A DNA stretch of 64,000 bases from contig NZ_CP126107.1 of the NCBI RefSeq assembly GCF_030123365.1, positions 5,507,501-5,571,500 on the forward strand, read 5' to 3'. Positions 8,168 through 18,700 of this stretch are shown piece by piece. A program made the translations under genes and the position numbers. The stretch is from Neobacillus sp. SuZ13 (GTDB taxonomy: Bacteria; Bacillota; Bacilli; Bacillales; Cytobacillaceae). A model generated the notes under the pieces. The model saw only the letters and a program-made list of their open reading frames with translations, was not told the origin of the DNA and made no database searches. The first letter of the stretch is position 1, and each line of letters begins with the position of its first letter.

Positions 8168-9514
8168 GTGCGTAAGATAGCCAAAATAGGTGTTTCAATT
8201 CTTTCAGCAGCTGCTTTACTTGTCCCTACAAATGCATTTGCATCAGATTTAACCACAGTACAAAAAACATCCTGGGGAATCGGAAACAATCCGCAAGGAG
8301 CTTATCAAACCGGAGTGTATCCTAATTTGCTTGCCCAAGCAGGATATACACAAAAAGAAATTGACGCAAGAATTAATGCCGCTTGGGAACAGTTGTTCAA
8401 TGGCAATCCTGGATCAGAACCCAATCGCTATGATGGTCAAGCTATATACTACCAACTTACTCCTGACATGGCGTATGTGGAGGATATCGGAAACCAAGAT
8501 GTCCGTACCGAGGGAATGGGCTATGCCATGATGATTGCATTACAGCTCAATCATCAAAAAGAATTTAACGCCTTATGGAACTATGCGAAAACATACATGC
8601 AAATTAAAAGTGGACCGACAAAAGACTTTTTTGCCTGGCACACGAAACCAGATGGTACCATCCTCAGTAAGGGTATTGCCCCCGATGGTGACCAATGGAT
8701 TGCTGCGGCACTAGCTTTTGCTTCAAGTCGTTGGGGAAATGGAGAAGGGATATACAATTACAAAAAGGAAGCAAAACAAATTTTGCATGCAATGTGGCAT
8801 AATTCCGACACCGATGGAGTGGATATGTTCGACAGAAAAACATACTTGTCTACATTCTCACCGCCAGGTGCAATCGGATTTACAGATCCATCATACAGTT
8901 TGCCGGCATTCTATAGGATCTTTGCTTCAGTAAATCCGAATGACAAAGATCTCTGGGAGAAAGCCTATTTAGCAGGTGAAAAACTCCTAGAAAATGCGGC
9001 AGACCCGAGGACGGGGTTGGCTCCATGCTACTCTAATTTCGACGGAACACCTTTTAAGGCGCCTTGGGAAGGGCCAGGCCCCGATGGATATAGTGACAAC
9101 TTTAACGAAGACGCTTGGCGCGCCATTGCAAATGCAAATGTTGACGCAGCGTGGTTTGGAGTAAAGCCTTGGCAGACTAAATATTCCAACACACTACAAA
9201 ACTTTTTTGAGAGCCAAGGAATGGACACCTATAATAGCCGGTACCATCTCGATGGGACCCCTATAAATACAAATTTGGTCTGGTATGAACCACAGGTACA
9301 CTCACCGGGTCTCGTGTCAATGAATGCAACGTCTGCCATCTCAGCAACGAATCCCAATAAGATGGAATTCGTTCATCAGCTCTGGGAAACTGATATTCCA
9401 TCCGGTACCGCACGCTATTATGATGGACTTTTGTACATGCTGGGAATGTTATACGATAGTGGCAAATTCCAAATTTGGTGGTCCCCAGTTGATCACCGGG
9501 ATTCATCCAACTAG
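8168..9514 (+). CDS. Secreted GH8 xylanase (Rex-like)
   Basis: 448 aa from the GTG at 8168, the start best placed behind GGAGGTG; the ATG at 8153 overlaps that site. Residues 1-24 are a signal peptide (RKIAKIG, hydrophobic core, PTNAFAS). The mature part matches glycoside hydrolase family 8 of the reducing-end exo-oligoxylanase/xylanase branch: GNQDVRTEGMGYAMM with the general-acid Glu at residue 115, APDGDQW, FTDPSYSLPAFY, and YSDNFNEDAWR. Rex enzymes release xylose from the reducing end of xylo-oligosaccharides but are generally intracellular, whereas GH8 endo-xylanases are exported; the signal peptide leaves both modes open. XylR operator 2 and a cre-like site precede the gene. A perfect anti-Shine-Dalgarno match at about 8091 has no start codon behind it. 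Confidence 0.88.
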   Translation: MRKIAKIGVSILSAAALLVPTNAFASDLTTVQKTSWGIGNNPQGAYQTGVYPNLLAQAGYTQKEIDARINAAWEQLFNGNPGSEPNRYDGQAIYYQLTPDMAYVEDIGNQDVRTEGMGYAMMIALQLNHQKEFNALWNYAKTYMQIKSGPTKDFFAWHTKPDGTILSKGIAPDGDQWIAAALAFASSRWGNGEGIYNYKKEAKQILHAMWHNSDTDGVDMFDRKTYLSTFSPPGAIGFTDPSYSLPAFYRIFASVNPNDKDLWEKAYLAGEKLLENAADPRTGLAPCYSNFDGTPFKAPWEGPGPDGYSDNFNEDAWRAIANANVDAAWFGVKPWQTKYSNTLQNFFESQGMDTYNSRYHLDGTPINTNLVWYEPQVHSPGLVSMNATSAISATNPNKMEFVHQLWETDIPSGTARYYDGLLYMLGMLYDSGKFQIWWSPVDHRDSSN

Positions 9515-9551
9515 TTATTTATTTTCAACAATCAAAAATAATCTTTTAAAG

Positions 9552-9592
9552 AAAAAATCGTGTGGAATGTTTTTCATTCCACACGATTTTTT
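9552..9592 (+). terminator. Strong terminator after GH8
   Basis: AAAAAATCGTGTGGAATG pairs perfectly with CATTCCACACGATTTTTT around a 5-nt T loop; an 18-bp stem that works in either direction. Confidence 0.85.
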
Positions 9593-9675
9593 ACTATATA
9601 CTTCCCCTCTTTTACCTTAATCTATTTCTATGCTCTATTTTGGCTGACATAAAAAATGATTTTAAAAACAAAAAT

Positions 9676-9706
9676 ACTCACTTTTTGGGGATACCAAAAA
9701 GTGAGT
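9676..9706 (-). terminator. Terminator of the xylFGH-gfo operon
   Basis: ACTCACTTTTTGG (9676-9688) pairs with CCAAAAAGTGAGT (9694-9706); read on the minus strand the stem is followed by ATTTTTGTTTTT. Confidence 0.75.
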
Positions 9707-9771
9707 TCCGCATGTTGATTTCGTGACCACCATGATAAATAATGGCTGTCATAGTAACGAAAATCAGCATC

Positions 9772-10743
9772 TTAATTTATTAGGGCTTGGTAACATGCAT
9801 CAATCACACGCATATTTCCTATCATACTTTCTCCGGTATACATAATAGGCGAATCTTCCAATATGGCATTGGAAAAATGCTCGATTTCCGTCAAATATAA
9901 ATATCCATGAATTCTTTCAATTGTTTCAACTGAATCGTTTTGAACAATAATGATACCTTCGCCGCCATTAATATCCGGACGGAAAGCTCTCGGGACACTG
10001 ATTCTACCTTTTGTTCCGATAATTTCATATTCATTTCTAAAAGCCATGTCAAAGCTGCAATCAAAAATCGCTTTAACCCCATTTTCAAGCTTTAATACAC
10101 ACAACGCTGACAGATCAACCCCAGTTTCAGAATCCATTTCTCCATGGACTTCGACTGCTTCTGGTTCTGAATCTAAAATAAAACGAATCGCGTGAATACA
10201 GTAGCTTCCAATATCATATAGGCTTCCTCCGCCCTTTTCCTTATCCATTCGAATATTTCCGTCTTTTTGTTCCAGAAGAAAGGAAAAGGATGATCTCATG
10301 AGTTTAACTTCTCCGATTTTCCCCGAAGCAATAATTTCCTTAACCCGTTGATGCTGTGGATGAAACTGATACATAAACGCTTCCATGAATTTAACATTGT
10401 TTTCACGGCAAACATTGACCATTTCGGTTGCATCTTCAGCATTTAAAGCTGCCGGTTTTTCACAAAGAACATGTTTTCCTTTCTTTGCTGCTTCAATTAC
10501 CCAATGTTTATGTAAGTGATTGGGAAGAGGGATATAAACAGCATCAATTTCTGGGTCGTTTAACAGTTCCTCATAGCTATTGTATAATTTGGGAATACCG
10601 AATTCTAATGCTGTTTCACTTCCGCGGCCGCTGGAACTTGAGATTGCTGCCACTTCAGCATTTTCAGCTTGAATAATAGCTGGAATTACCTGCGTTCTGG
10701 CAATTTCAGCCGTACTTAAAATCCCCCAACGAACTTTTCGCAT
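9772..10743 (-). CDS. Gfo/Idh/MocA family NAD(P)-dependent sugar oxidoreductase
   Basis: 323 aa from the ATG at 10743 behind AGGAGGGGTGG; a longer frame to 10851 overlaps the upstream gene and has no ribosome site. N-terminal Rossmann fold (RWGILSTAEIARTQVIPAI), the ADAVYIPLPNHLH-like stretch (DAVYIPLPNHLHKHW), HVLCEKPAALN with the conserved Lys, and a C-terminal alpha/beta domain with GGGSLYDIGSYCIHAIR. Close relatives are glucose-fructose oxidoreductase and D-xylose (NADP+) dehydrogenase. It is the last gene behind xylFGH (35 bp gap), so oxidation of xylose or a xylose derivative is likely, but the substrate is inferred. Confidence 0.85.
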   Translation of the reverse strand: MRKVRWGILSTAEIARTQVIPAIIQAENAEVAAISSSSGRGSETALEFGIPKLYNSYEELLNDPEIDAVYIPLPNHLHKHWVIEAAKKGKHVLCEKPAALNAEDATEMVNVCRENNVKFMEAFMYQFHPQHQRVKEIIASGKIGEVKLMRSSFSFLLEQKDGNIRMDKEKGGGSLYDIGSYCIHAIRFILDSEPEAVEVHGEMDSETGVDLSALCVLKLENGVKAIFDCSFDMAFRNEYEIIGTKGRISVPRAFRPDINGGEGIIIVQNDSVETIERIHGYLYLTEIEHFSNAILEDSPIMYTGESMIGNMRVIDACYQALIN

Positions 10744-10778
10744 GTCCACCCCTCCTAAAAATATTGTTAAAAAATGAA

Positions 10779-11951
10779 TTATCTTTTTTGGTTGGATACA
10801 TCCATCCATACTGCAAAAATTAAGATAAGCCCTTTCACAATATATTGCCAAAACGCCTCGATGTTCATCATACTCATACCATTATCAATACTTGTCATGA
10901 TTAGCGCACCAATAATGGCACCAACGATTTTTCCTTTACCACCCATCAAGCTTGTACCACCAATAACACAAGCTGCAATGGCATCTAATTCATATGATGT
11001 TCCTGCACTAACAGTTGCTGCATTCAATCGGCTTGTTAGTAATACTCCTGCTACACCAGCCAAAGCTCCCATTAAAATAAAGACATATAAAAGATTTCGT
11101 TTTATATTTATTCCTGATAGTGCGGCAGCTTCCACATTACCCCCAATTGCATATGTGAATCTACCAAATGATGTCTTATGGGATACAAATAGAAATATTC
11201 CAGCTAAGATAACAACAATTAACATTGGTACAGGAATTCCAAGGTAGCGGTTAAGCATATAAGTGACGAATAAAATACAAACGGAATAAACCGTGATTTT
11301 TCCATAATCAAGAAAGGCAGGAGAAAGATTTAAACCTAAGGATTGCCGCTTTGCTCTTGAGCGTATTTTTGAAATGAACAAAAGAACAACTCCAATGATG
11401 GCTAAGATATAACCAACAACATATGGAATAAAACTGTTCCCAATTTGACCAAAACTGCTGCTTAATGGTGCAATTGTTTGTCCTTTACTGATTCCAATCA
11501 AGATCCCCCGGAAAATCAACATGCCACCCAGTGTAACAATAAACGCAGGTACATTACGAAAAGCAACCCACCAGCCCTGCCATAATCCGATGACAGCACC
11601 CACAATAATTGCTGCTAGAACAGCAGTTACTGTATTAGAACCGTGCCATACTTGTAACATTGCTGCAATACCACCGGTTAAACCTACGATTGAACCAACG
11701 GACAAATCAATATGACCGGCAACTATAACCAATGTCATTCCAACGGCCAGAACAGACATAACAGCCATTTGGGTAAATAAGTTTGAAAGATTTCGTGATG
11801 ATAAGAATTCACCACTGGTAAAAGCTCCAAAGATTATCGCTATCACAACAAGCGCAATGATTAATGTGTAGGATTGAATATCAAATTTCATTTTAATTCC
11901 AGCTGCTTTTTTTACTTGTGGTTGATTATTTACAGATACTTGACTGTTCAC
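10779..11951 (-). CDS. xylH: D-xylose ABC transporter permease
   Basis: 390 aa, about 10 transmembrane segments, no signal peptide. Typical CUT2 (ribose/xylose) permease with the blocks AVGMTLVIVAGHIDLSVGSIVGLTGG and IAACVIGGTSLMGGKGKIVGAIIGALIM, the latter near the coupling loop to the ATPase. Its first four bases overlap the end of xylG (ATGA), a sign of translational coupling. Together with XylF and XylG it forms the importer. Confidence 0.9.
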   Translation of the reverse strand: MNSQVSVNNQPQVKKAAGIKMKFDIQSYTLIIALVVIAIIFGAFTSGEFLSSRNLSNLFTQMAVMSVLAVGMTLVIVAGHIDLSVGSIVGLTGGIAAMLQVWHGSNTVTAVLAAIIVGAVIGLWQGWWVAFRNVPAFIVTLGGMLIFRGILIGISKGQTIAPLSSSFGQIGNSFIPYVVGYILAIIGVVLLFISKIRSRAKRQSLGLNLSPAFLDYGKITVYSVCILFVTYMLNRYLGIPVPMLIVVILAGIFLFVSHKTSFGRFTYAIGGNVEAAALSGINIKRNLLYVFILMGALAGVAGVLLTSRLNAATVSAGTSYELDAIAACVIGGTSLMGGKGKIVGAIIGALIMTSIDNGMSMMNIEAFWQYIVKGLILIFAVWMDVSNQKR

Positions 11952-13468
11952 AGCTTTATCCCTCCAGTAGCACGAGCCATTATTTTTTCTTGTGTAGCTT
12001 CATCACGGCTGAATTCTCCCGTGATTTCTCCCTCAGACATGACAAGAATTCGATCAGACATTCCAAGTACTTCCGGCAATTCAGAAGAAATGATGACAAT
12101 ACCTACTCCTTGCTCGGCAAGTTCATTGATAATTTTGTAGATTTCGTATTTGGCGCCAACATCAATTCCTCTAGTTGGTTCATCCAGAATAAGAATTTTA
12201 GGATCATTTAGAATCCACTTACTTAAAACTACTTTTTGCTGGTTTCCTCCACTTAATTGACTTACTTTTGCCTCAAGATTTGGTGCTTTCAGCTTCATTT
12301 TTCTAGTAATTTCATCTGCTTTCTTAACCTCGAGTGCGCTATCAATAACATTAAGTTTTATAACTTTATTAAGAGCGACTAATGTAGAGTTCTTCGCTAT
12401 ATCCATTCCCAGAACAAGTCCATATCTTTTTCGATCCTCTGAAACATAGGCTAAACCAGCTTGAATCGCATCGGCAGGTTTTTGGATATTGGTTTCTTTC
12501 CCATTGATCACTACCCGGCCCTGCTTTTTACCTGGAAGACCTCCAAATAAACTTGTAAATAACTCCGTCCTTCCGGCACCCATCAATCCTGAAAAACCAA
12601 GTATTTCACCTTTTTTCAATTTAAATGAAGCATTATTTATTATCGTTCTGTTTGTATGTTTATCAAAAACTGAATAATTGTCCACCTCTAACACTGTTTC
12701 GCCAATCATGCGCGGCTCATAAGGAAACAATTCAGTGAGTTCTCTTCCAACCATTTTCGCGATAATTTTATCTTCATTCATCTCTGAAATTGGGTATGTA
12801 CCGATTGTCTGACCATCGCGAAGGATTGTTACACTATCTGCTAAAGCCATCACTTCCCCAAGCTTATGTGAGATATAAATACATGTAACACCTTTAGATC
12901 TTAAGTCCATCAAGATTCCTTTTAATATTTCAACATCGCTTTCTGTCAGCGCCGCAGTCGGCTCATCCAAGATCAAAATATCAGTATTGTGAGTTAATGC
13001 TTTAGTAATCTCGATTAATTGCTGTTTTCCAACCGTTAATTGATTTACCTTGGTTTCAGGATCGATATCCAAACCAATATATTGGAGCCATTTTTGGGCT
13101 TCGGTATTAATCTTGTTCCAATCAATTACTTTTCTTCTCATTAAGTCATGACCAAGGAAAATATTTTCCGCTACAGACATTTCTCCTACCAGTGCCAATT
13201 CCTGATAAATAATGGAAACACCGGCCGATTGTGATTCTTTAATCGATTTAAATGAAACTTCTTTTCCACTTATCAAAATCTTGCCGCTATATGTTCCGTT
13301 GGGATATACACCGCTTAATATTTTCATTAATGTTGATTTCCCAGCGCCATTTTCACCACATAAAGCATGGATCTCTCCTTTACCCACTGAAAATGTTACA
13401 TTGTCTAACGCTTTAACACCTGGAAACTCTTTCGTAATGCCTTGCATTTGGAGCGCAAAAGCTTCCAT
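11948..13468 (-). CDS. xylG: D-xylose ABC transporter ATP-binding protein
   Basis: 506 aa from the ATG at 13468, placed behind TAGGAGGT; the open frame extends further without a ribosome site. Two fused ABC domains, as usual for CUT2 ATPases: first Walker A GENGAGKST with LTVGKQQ and Walker B ILILDEPTAAL, second a degenerate Walker A GLMGAGRTE with LSGGNQQKV and ILILDEPTRGIDVGAK. The degenerate second P loop is normal for RbsA/XylG. It powers xylose uptake with XylF and XylH. Confidence 0.92.
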   Translation of the reverse strand: MEAFALQMQGITKEFPGVKALDNVTFSVGKGEIHALCGENGAGKSTLMKILSGVYPNGTYSGKILISGKEVSFKSIKESQSAGVSIIYQELALVGEMSVAENIFLGHDLMRRKVIDWNKINTEAQKWLQYIGLDIDPETKVNQLTVGKQQLIEITKALTHNTDILILDEPTAALTESDVEILKGILMDLRSKGVTCIYISHKLGEVMALADSVTILRDGQTIGTYPISEMNEDKIIAKMVGRELTELFPYEPRMIGETVLEVDNYSVFDKHTNRTIINNASFKLKKGEILGFSGLMGAGRTELFTSLFGGLPGKKQGRVVINGKETNIQKPADAIQAGLAYVSEDRKRYGLVLGMDIAKNSTLVALNKVIKLNVIDSALEVKKADEITRKMKLKAPNLEAKVSQLSGGNQQKVVLSKWILNDPKILILDEPTRGIDVGAKYEIYKIINELAEQGVGIVIISSELPEVLGMSDRILVMSEGEITGEFSRDEATQEKIMARATGGIKL

Positions 13469-13605
13469 ACCAAGTAACCTCCTAAGAAAAGCACAAACGC
13501 CTTTTTCAAAACCTCTTTTCAAAAACCTGTGTCAACTGATTAAAAAGAGAAAGACGCTCTCAGCTAGATAGTTTCTTCAAAACTTTAAATCTATTATTCT
13601 TTAAT

Positions 13606-13640
13606 AAGAAGAAGGGGGTTATAGCTCCCCCTATCTTCTT
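13606..13640 (-). promoter_or_regulatory. Intercistronic hairpin between xylF and xylG
   Basis: An A/G-rich arm ending AAGGGGG (13606-13618) pairs with CCCCCTATCTTCTT (13627-13640). It lies 11 bp after the xylF stop with about 137 bp left to xylG. Such stems often stabilise the binding-protein mRNA and reduce expression of the permease genes. Confidence 0.55.
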
Positions 13641-13651
13641 TTTTCACAGGA

Positions 13652-14740
13652 TTATTTTTTTTCCGGACGCTCATTTTCTGGAACGTTTTTGTAAACATCC
13701 TCATAAGGATGGAAATCATCTTTAATAATTGTGTCCATGACGTTATCTTTATTGACCATAATTGGATCAAGCTTGATAAATGGAACATCAACTTTCCCAT
13801 TATTTACTGTACTGTCTGTACTAACTTTTTCACCCTTAGCAAGTTGAACAGCAACATCAGCACTCTCTGTTGCGATGGTTTTGATTGGCTTGTAAACAGT
13901 CATTGTTTGTTTGCCTTCTACAATACGTTGTACTGCCGCTAAGTCGGCATCTTGTCCTGAAATAGCAACTTTTCCGTCTAAATGTTGAGCTGCTAAAGCC
14001 TGGATTGAACCGCCGGCTGTGCTGTCATTTGAAGCGACAATTGCATCAATTTTATTGTTGTTTGCAGTTAAACCATTTTCAATGATTTTCATTGCTTCAT
14101 TGGCATCCCAATCTTTTGCCCATTGGTCGCCGATCACTTTAATATCACCTTTATCAACAAGTGGCTTAATGATGTTCATTTGACCGTCTCTGAACATTTT
14201 TGCGTTGTTATCTGTTGGAGATCCTCCAAGTAGGAAGTAGTTGCCTTTAGGTACTTGTTTAACTAACGCTTCAGCTTGCATTTCCCCTACGCGAACATTA
14301 TCGAAGGAAACATATGCATCAACATCAGCGTTATTGATTAAACGGTCATATGCTAAAACAGGAATACCTTCTTTTTTAGCTTGGTCAACAACTGGAGATA
14401 ACGAATCCGAGTTGATTGCAATGATAACAAGAGCATCAATGCCTTGTGAAAGCATATTTTGAATTTGCGATAATTGTTTCGCCTCATCACCGTTTGCGGA
14501 TTGTACTACAACATCTGCACCAAGTTTGTTTGCCTCATCAACAAAGATATCTCTGTCATGCTGCCATCTTTCCAGCGTTAAGTCTGAAACAGATAAACCA
14601 ATTTTAATTTTACTGCTTTTGTTCCCATCCTTGTTGCCGCTTACATTTTTGCTGCCAAGATCCTGACCACCGCAAGCAGCCAGCATTCCAACTAGCAATA
14701 CTACCAATAAGCTAGTGATAATACCTTTCAACTTTTTCAT
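13652..14740 (-). CDS. xylF: D-xylose-binding lipoprotein
   Basis: 362 aa. The N-terminus MKKLKGIITSLLVVLLVGM followed by LAACGG is a lipoprotein signal with the lipobox Cys at residue 23. The mature part is a periplasmic-binding-protein-like sugar receptor: KIGLSVSDLTLERWQHDRD, YDRLINNADVDAYVSFDN, ASNDSTAGGSIQAL and GQDADLAAVQRI are typical of XylF. It is the first gene of xylF-xylG-xylH-gfo and its promoter carries XylR operator 3. Confidence 0.92.
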   Translation of the reverse strand: MKKLKGIITSLLVVLLVGMLAACGGQDLGSKNVSGNKDGNKSSKIKIGLSVSDLTLERWQHDRDIFVDEANKLGADVVVQSANGDEAKQLSQIQNMLSQGIDALVIIAINSDSLSPVVDQAKKEGIPVLAYDRLINNADVDAYVSFDNVRVGEMQAEALVKQVPKGNYFLLGGSPTDNNAKMFRDGQMNIIKPLVDKGDIKVIGDQWAKDWDANEAMKIIENGLTANNNKIDAIVASNDSTAGGSIQALAAQHLDGKVAISGQDADLAAVQRIVEGKQTMTVYKPIKTIATESADVAVQLAKGEKVSTDSTVNNGKVDVPFIKLDPIMVNKDNVMDTIIKDDFHPYEDVYKNVPENERPEKK

Positions 14741-14780
14741 TTTGTTACCTCCTTAGTTAACTTTTGTTATTTACAAAAAT

Positions 14781-14809
14781 AATATATCATTACTCCGTTA
14801 GTTTGTCCA
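14781..14809 (-). promoter_or_regulatory. xylF promoter
   Basis: On the minus strand TGGACA (14804-14809), 17 nt, TATATT (14781-14786). The -35 lies inside the XylR operator, the same layout as at xylA and GH3. Confidence 0.65.
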
Positions 14810-14823
14810 TTGTATAAACTAAG
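14797..14823 (-). promoter_or_regulatory. XylR operator 3
   Basis: GTTAGTTT, 11 nt, AAACTAAG, overlapping the -35 of the xylF promoter. Confidence 0.85.
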
Positions 14824-14880
14824 TATTTAAAATTTTTTTATTTCTTCTTTCCTTCCTTTCTTGTCTTCTATTAATTCAGC

Positions 14881-15594
14881 TCATTGCTCTTTTGCCGCCT
14901 TCTCCACCATATTTAATAAATCATCCATTGTCTTTGCCAACTTACCATTGACGAAAATGGTAGGAGTACCGTTTACATTTAGGGTTTTTACAAGATCCAT
15001 ATCCTTTTGCCAAGCAGCATCCGCTTTTTTCGCTGCAAAATATTGAACAACCTTATTTACATCCCCATCACTGACAATTTCTTTTAATGTCTCCGTAAGA
15101 AATTTTTCATCATATATTTCCACTTTTTCATATTTGCTGTCCTCAGGTTGTTTTTGATAAAGAAGATCATGAAATTTCCAAAACGTCTTATTTCCCAGTA
15201 CAGCATAAACGGATTCCGCAAATTTTGCCGCTCGAGTCGAATCAGGATAAATAAAGGAATAATTGATAAAGTATAATTTCGCTTCGCCCTTGTCTACTTT
15301 TTGTTTAATGATCGGTACTACCTTTTCATTAAACATTTTACAGTAGGGACATTTATAATCTCCAAACTCAATAATCGAAACAGGCGCAGAACTTTTGCCT
15401 ATGTAAGGCTGATTTGTATAATCAATCTGTGCTGAACTTCTTCCTTTGTTGGCCTCAACTTTTGGACTTGTTGGATTTTGACTTTTATGAGGAGCTAAAA
15501 AAATAAAGCCCATCATGATGACTGCCGCTAAACCGACGATCCAAAATAAAACCTTCGCAGAAGTATTGTTAGAACCTTGTTTTGGATTAGCCAT
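14881..15594 (-). CDS. DsbA/BdbD-like membrane-anchored thiol-disulfide oxidoreductase
   Basis: 237 aa. One N-terminal membrane segment at about residues 15-33 (VLFWIVGLAAVIMMGFIFLA) places the rest outside the membrane. The thioredoxin-fold domain has GDYKCPYCKMF with the CPYC active site and a cis-Pro loop NGTPTIFVNG; the helical insert of DsbA proteins lies between. It probably oxidises or isomerises cysteines in exported proteins. It sits between xylF and the secreted GH3 gene but has its own spacing on both sides, so membership of the xylose regulon is not shown. Few exported proteins here are Cys-rich. Confidence 0.87.
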   Translation of the reverse strand: MANPKQGSNNTSAKVLFWIVGLAAVIMMGFIFLAPHKSQNPTSPKVEANKGRSSAQIDYTNQPYIGKSSAPVSIIEFGDYKCPYCKMFNEKVVPIIKQKVDKGEAKLYFINYSFIYPDSTRAAKFAESVYAVLGNKTFWKFHDLLYQKQPEDSKYEKVEIYDEKFLTETLKEIVSDGDVNKVVQYFAAKKADAAWQKDMDLVKTLNVNGTPTIFVNGKLAKTMDDLLNMVEKAAKEQ

Positions 15595-15650
15595 TTTTGG
15601 AACACCTCAACTGCCTGGGTTTCTATTCTATTAATTTACACTTAAATGAA

Positions 15651-15683
15651 TCAGCTATTGGAAGATAATCTGCCAATAGCTGA
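15651..15683 (-). terminator. Inverted repeat behind the GH3 gene
   Basis: TCAGCTATTGG (15651-15661) and CCAATAGCTGA (15673-15683) pair perfectly 32 bp after the GH3 stop. The T tract is weak (TTCATTT), so termination efficiency is uncertain. Confidence 0.5.
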
Positions 15684-15714
15684 TCAATCGACGTAATACT
15701 AGTCTACCTGCGCA

Positions 15715-18700
15715 TTAATAGTTTTTAAGATATGAGAATACTGCATTTATAGGACTAGCTGCATTTGATGATCCGTTGGCAGCGATTAAGCCGATCTTTG
15801 GATTGGCCAAAGATAATGGTGCAGTATTCAACAATCTAAAAGTAGTACCATCAGTAGAGTAATAAGCAGTATATTGGTTGCCTGTCTTAACAACACGTAA
15901 ATAAATATTTGTTGCATTTAGATTTGTTGTTTTAAACAACATCTGGCCTCCATCGATAGACCTGATTAGATTGAGAGATGTCTGGCCTGTATATGATGTT
16001 CCGTAGGTTACCTTGAGATAATTATTCTGATCATCATATACTCCAAGTCCAACCTCTTGTGTGCCTGTAGGTTTGGCTGATAGTTTGATATTCGTCTCAT
16101 ACTGCCAATCACCTCCAGCCTGCTGATGGAACATATTTTTAATCGATCCATCTGCAATATTGCCTGCCTGTGTAGTGACCTGCAATCCGTCAGTGGTCAA
16201 GCGGTAATTATTATTATCTTCATTTAGGATCGACCACTGGTTTCCTAGTGCACCGGACTTAAAATCAGCAGAAATCGGTGCCCGTCCGAAGCCGATTTTA
16301 TAGGTTTGTGAATAATCACCCTCCTGAGTAACGATTGTAGCCGTACCCGAAAGGGAGGTTGCCTGAGTTACTTTTACTTTCACATCCGGATCATGACTGA
16401 TTGCTGAAATTTGCGGAACAGCATTCGTTCCATCCGGTACTTTTACTGAGTAATTGTAATTATTACCGGAAAATCCAGTTAACGGTTTACCATCCACATT
16501 GATTCCATCTAACTCTCCTTGCTTAACATACACAACAAATTGAGTGGACTTTTTAACGCCATGATAGCTTGCAGTAGCAGTAATGGTAGCTGCACCGCCA
16601 TTAACAGTTCTAATTACCCCATTACCATCAACGGAAACGACATCAGGACGGTTACTGCTGTATTTTACTGTCAATCCATTAGGTAATGACTTGCTGTTAT
16701 TCTTGTAAATATATCCATATAGACTATCATCGTTCATAGCTACAGTAACTTGAGGAATGACTACTTTGCCTTTTTCATACATTACACGGCTAGGAATATC
16801 AGCCTCTTTGTCACCTTCCTGAATAGGCTTTGCGGTAACAACACTGAGTTCAGGCTTCAAGTCGCCATGTACTTTTACGAACTCTTGCTGTTGAATATCT
16901 GCATCAGCACTTGATGTACTAATCTGAATACCATACCGGCCCTGGTCAATGACATATTTATTCTGAGCTTCATCAAAGAAAGCAAGATTAGGAACTTTAA
17001 CAGTCATGGCAACCGTCTTTGTTTCTCCAGGATTCAATGAAACCTTCTGGAATCCTTCAAGACGCTTGTTTGGACGTTGTAATTCCGCTTTTGCGTCAGG
17101 GGTGTTCACATAAAGCTGAACAACCTCATCACCTTTTGTCTTGCCAGTATTCGTAACATCAACTTTTACATCAAATGTGTCGTTAGCCTGAAGATTTTTC
17201 TTGCTAATATCAAGATTTGAATACTTAAAGGTTGAATAGCTGAGACCATGTCCAAATGGATAGGAAGTCGGACCGTTAAAATACATATATGTCCGGCCAG
17301 GATTATCTCCTGTTGGTCTTAATGTATAATCAGTTATTGCTGGAAGTTGTGAACTGCTTTGATACCAAGTGAATGGTAAATGTCCACTAGGGTTATGTTT
17401 GCCTAAAAGAACATCCGCCAGACCTTCACCTTTGCGCTCGCCATTATAAGAGCTCCAAATCATGGCAGAAAGATCCTTTTCAAATGAATTAATTTCTACT
17501 TGACCAATTGTTTCCATAACCGCAATTGTATTTGGATTCGCTTTAGCAACTTGATCAATTAACGAAGCCTGTGCTCCAGGAAGATTAAGGTCGTGACGAT
17601 CCCCAGCCTCGTCAGCAGTAGTGTTGTCAGTTCCACCATATACAATAACAACATCAGCATTTTTTGCAGCCTCTACAGCGGCTGGATCTACATTTTTAAG
17701 GTCTTTTGCGGTAGTCCCTTGATCAGTAAAGCCCTTGTAGTAAGTGACTTCAGCATTAGGGTTAGCAGCTGTTATAGCATTTTTGATACCATTATAAGCA
17801 TTTACCATTTTGGCGGTACCTGCACTGCCCTGATCACTTGAATACCCGCCAAGATACATTTTGTCAGGATTAGCAAAATAACCTACTACAGCAACCTTGA
17901 AACTGCCGGAAGCTGGAACTTTAAGAGGAAGAAGCTTTCCTTTACTTCCGTCTTTCTGTGTGGTTTCACTATTTTTCAACAGAACTAATGAGTTACCAGC
18001 TACTTTACGGGCCATGTCTAATCTTTCTTTAGTCTTCGTAATGGCGTTATTGTCATTACTGTTCGTCCATGTACCTTCTGGAACACGTTCACGTGCTTCT
18101 TTAACCCATGGAACACTATTTGGATCATCAAATTCTCCAAGCTGCATACGAGCAGTAAAGAGACGGATTAAGGCTGTATCAACATCGTTTTCTGAGAATG
18201 TGCCAGTCGGAGTGACAATTTTCTGTGAAATAGCAGCTGGTACAGTGTTACCAAAGCTGTAGCCATCACTGTAGCCTGCGTTACAGTTGAGATCTTCACC
18301 AGCTCCTATCGAGAAAGCTGTTCTTTCTATCTGATTTACAGGACGCGTCCATCCTGGCGGAGTCCAGTTATGGCCGGTAGGATTTGAAACTTCATAAACG
18401 GCGTCACAGTCAGAAACCTCATAGCCAGAGAATCCAAACGTTTGACGAAGGAGCGTATCCATTGTGTGAACATTGGCTGATCCAGGTACACCGTTAATGC
18501 TATTATAAGATGTCATGACTGAACTAACATTGGATTTCTCCACAACCCCTTTAAAAGGTGCAGAAAAGTACTCTCTTAATGAACGTTCATCTACATTTGA
18601 TGAACCGTTCAAACGGTTAACTTCACTGTTATTAGCTACATAATGCTTTATTGTGGTTACCGTTTTGAGATAGCCGTCGCCCTCAGGCAGCAACTTTCCA

